A program made the position numbers and the translations under genes. DNA of 64,000 nt from positions 4,340,001 to 4,404,000 of the forward strand of contig OY783208.1 in assembly GCA_963678705.1 (NCBI GenBank). The letters run 5' to 3'. The notes beneath the pieces were generated by a model. It saw nothing but the letters and a program-made list of their open reading frames with translations, did no database searches and was not told the origin of the DNA. Of the stretch, positions 63,189-64,000 are shown one piece after another. Positions within the stretch are counted from its first letter, which is position 1, and every line of letters begins with the position of its first letter. This DNA comes from Panorpa germanica (taxonomy: Eukaryota; Arthropoda; Insecta; Mecoptera; Panorpidae).

Positions 63189-64000
63189 AATATTTTGAAT
63201 AAATAAATTCAAGGTTATAATTCCGAATATTTATTTAGAAAATAATGTATTGTCTGTAAAATAAAATGCTGTAAAAGATGTTATGTTCACTTTAAATGTT
63301 AATGCAATGTACAATGTACTTTCAATGCGCTAAGATTTATAATTGTTTGAATTACAAAATTATTTTATTTCAACTTAGTCATGGTAGTATATTACATATA
63401 AATATTTTTGATAACTTGTTTTGAAGTACAAATGTTATGCTTGATTGCATGATGGTTTATGGTTTCGTAGAAAGTATAAAATATATTTTGACCTTATTAT
63501 ATTAAACGATACTTGGAATTTCAAAGAGTTTAACTCATGGAGGCATATACGATGAATCCTTTAGAATTTGAACGGTTTTAAACAAACGCTACGAACAAAT
63601 CTAATATATATTTTACAATTGACCAAGTATTTACTTTGAAAAATCTGAAATTTATCAAATTAATGTTTTCTATAAACGTGTTTGATTTCTAATGATGAAC
63701 GCTTTTTGACCAAATAAAATTTATACTTAGAATAGTGATGATTGATTATTTAATAAAAGTAATCTGTGCTCAGAAACAAATTTTTCTAACTTGGCTATTA
63801 AATTGAAACCAATTATCATTTAGAAAATGTACTTTATTACGATGTAGAAGCAGTATTGAGATAGGACAAGATAATAATATATAAACAAGGAAAATAATTT
63901 ACCGTTGGATCTTGAATTATATCAGTAGGTGCAGATGCTGGCTTTAGATTAACTTAAGATGTTCGATGTCGTAGTAGAGTGTAAGTGTGTTAGATGTTTG
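63189..64000. other. Piezo intron 22, end of window
   Basis: AT-rich, no exon or repeat recognised. Confidence 0.45.

Overview
The window is AT-rich animal DNA and almost certainly comes from an insect. It holds a multi-exon Piezo gene with GT-AG introns, C2H2 zinc-finger genes, and dense LINEs, MITEs, Helitron-like elements and other transposon relics. The zinc-finger style and TE load suggest a beetle, but that is inference. No bacterial-type operon, CRISPR array or plasmid feature is present.

Layout. 1-6779 is a 125-bp tandem satellite (about 54 units, running off the left edge). 6782-11835 is a long decayed non-LTR retrotransposon on the minus strand (gag-like ORF1; endonuclease, RT, RNase H and zinc knuckle in ORF2). 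12946-14199 (-) is an intact, intronless, unusually compact XRN-type 5'-3' exoribonuclease ORF. 14515-16560 is a patch of relics: a LINE RT, a protein-primed-type DNA polymerase B fragment, LINE 3' tails and a second RT.

From 19169 to the right end the window is one gene: the N-terminal half of Piezo, the mechanosensitive cation channel, on the plus strand. I assembled 22 coding exons (4,061 nt, about 1,353 residues) whose splice phases all agree, from the start codon to exon 22 ending at 62231. The C-terminal half with the pore lies beyond the window. The introns are swollen by transposons.

The most abundant intron repeat is a family of roughly 636 bp with 14-bp inverted ends TGGGCTTGTGTCCT (family A here; about 19 copies or pieces). 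Others are a foldback MITE (B), a diverged relative of A (C), Helitron-like elements with a conserved 3' hairpin (D), a short repeat (E), a TIR family with ends CCAGTAAACAATTTGG (F), TTAA-flanked piggyBac-like elements, a hAT-like element with an 8-bp target duplication and a nested Harbinger-like MITE, and a solo LTR with a 5-bp duplication. Many are nested, so insertion order can be read directly. Two antisense C2H2 zinc-finger genes (38100-39398 and 41983-43074) sit in the 8.8-kb intron 12.

I found no convincing undescribed molecular system. The best leads are the compact intronless XRN beside a viral-type polymerase relic, and family A with its AATT-centred insertion sites and empty-site evidence.
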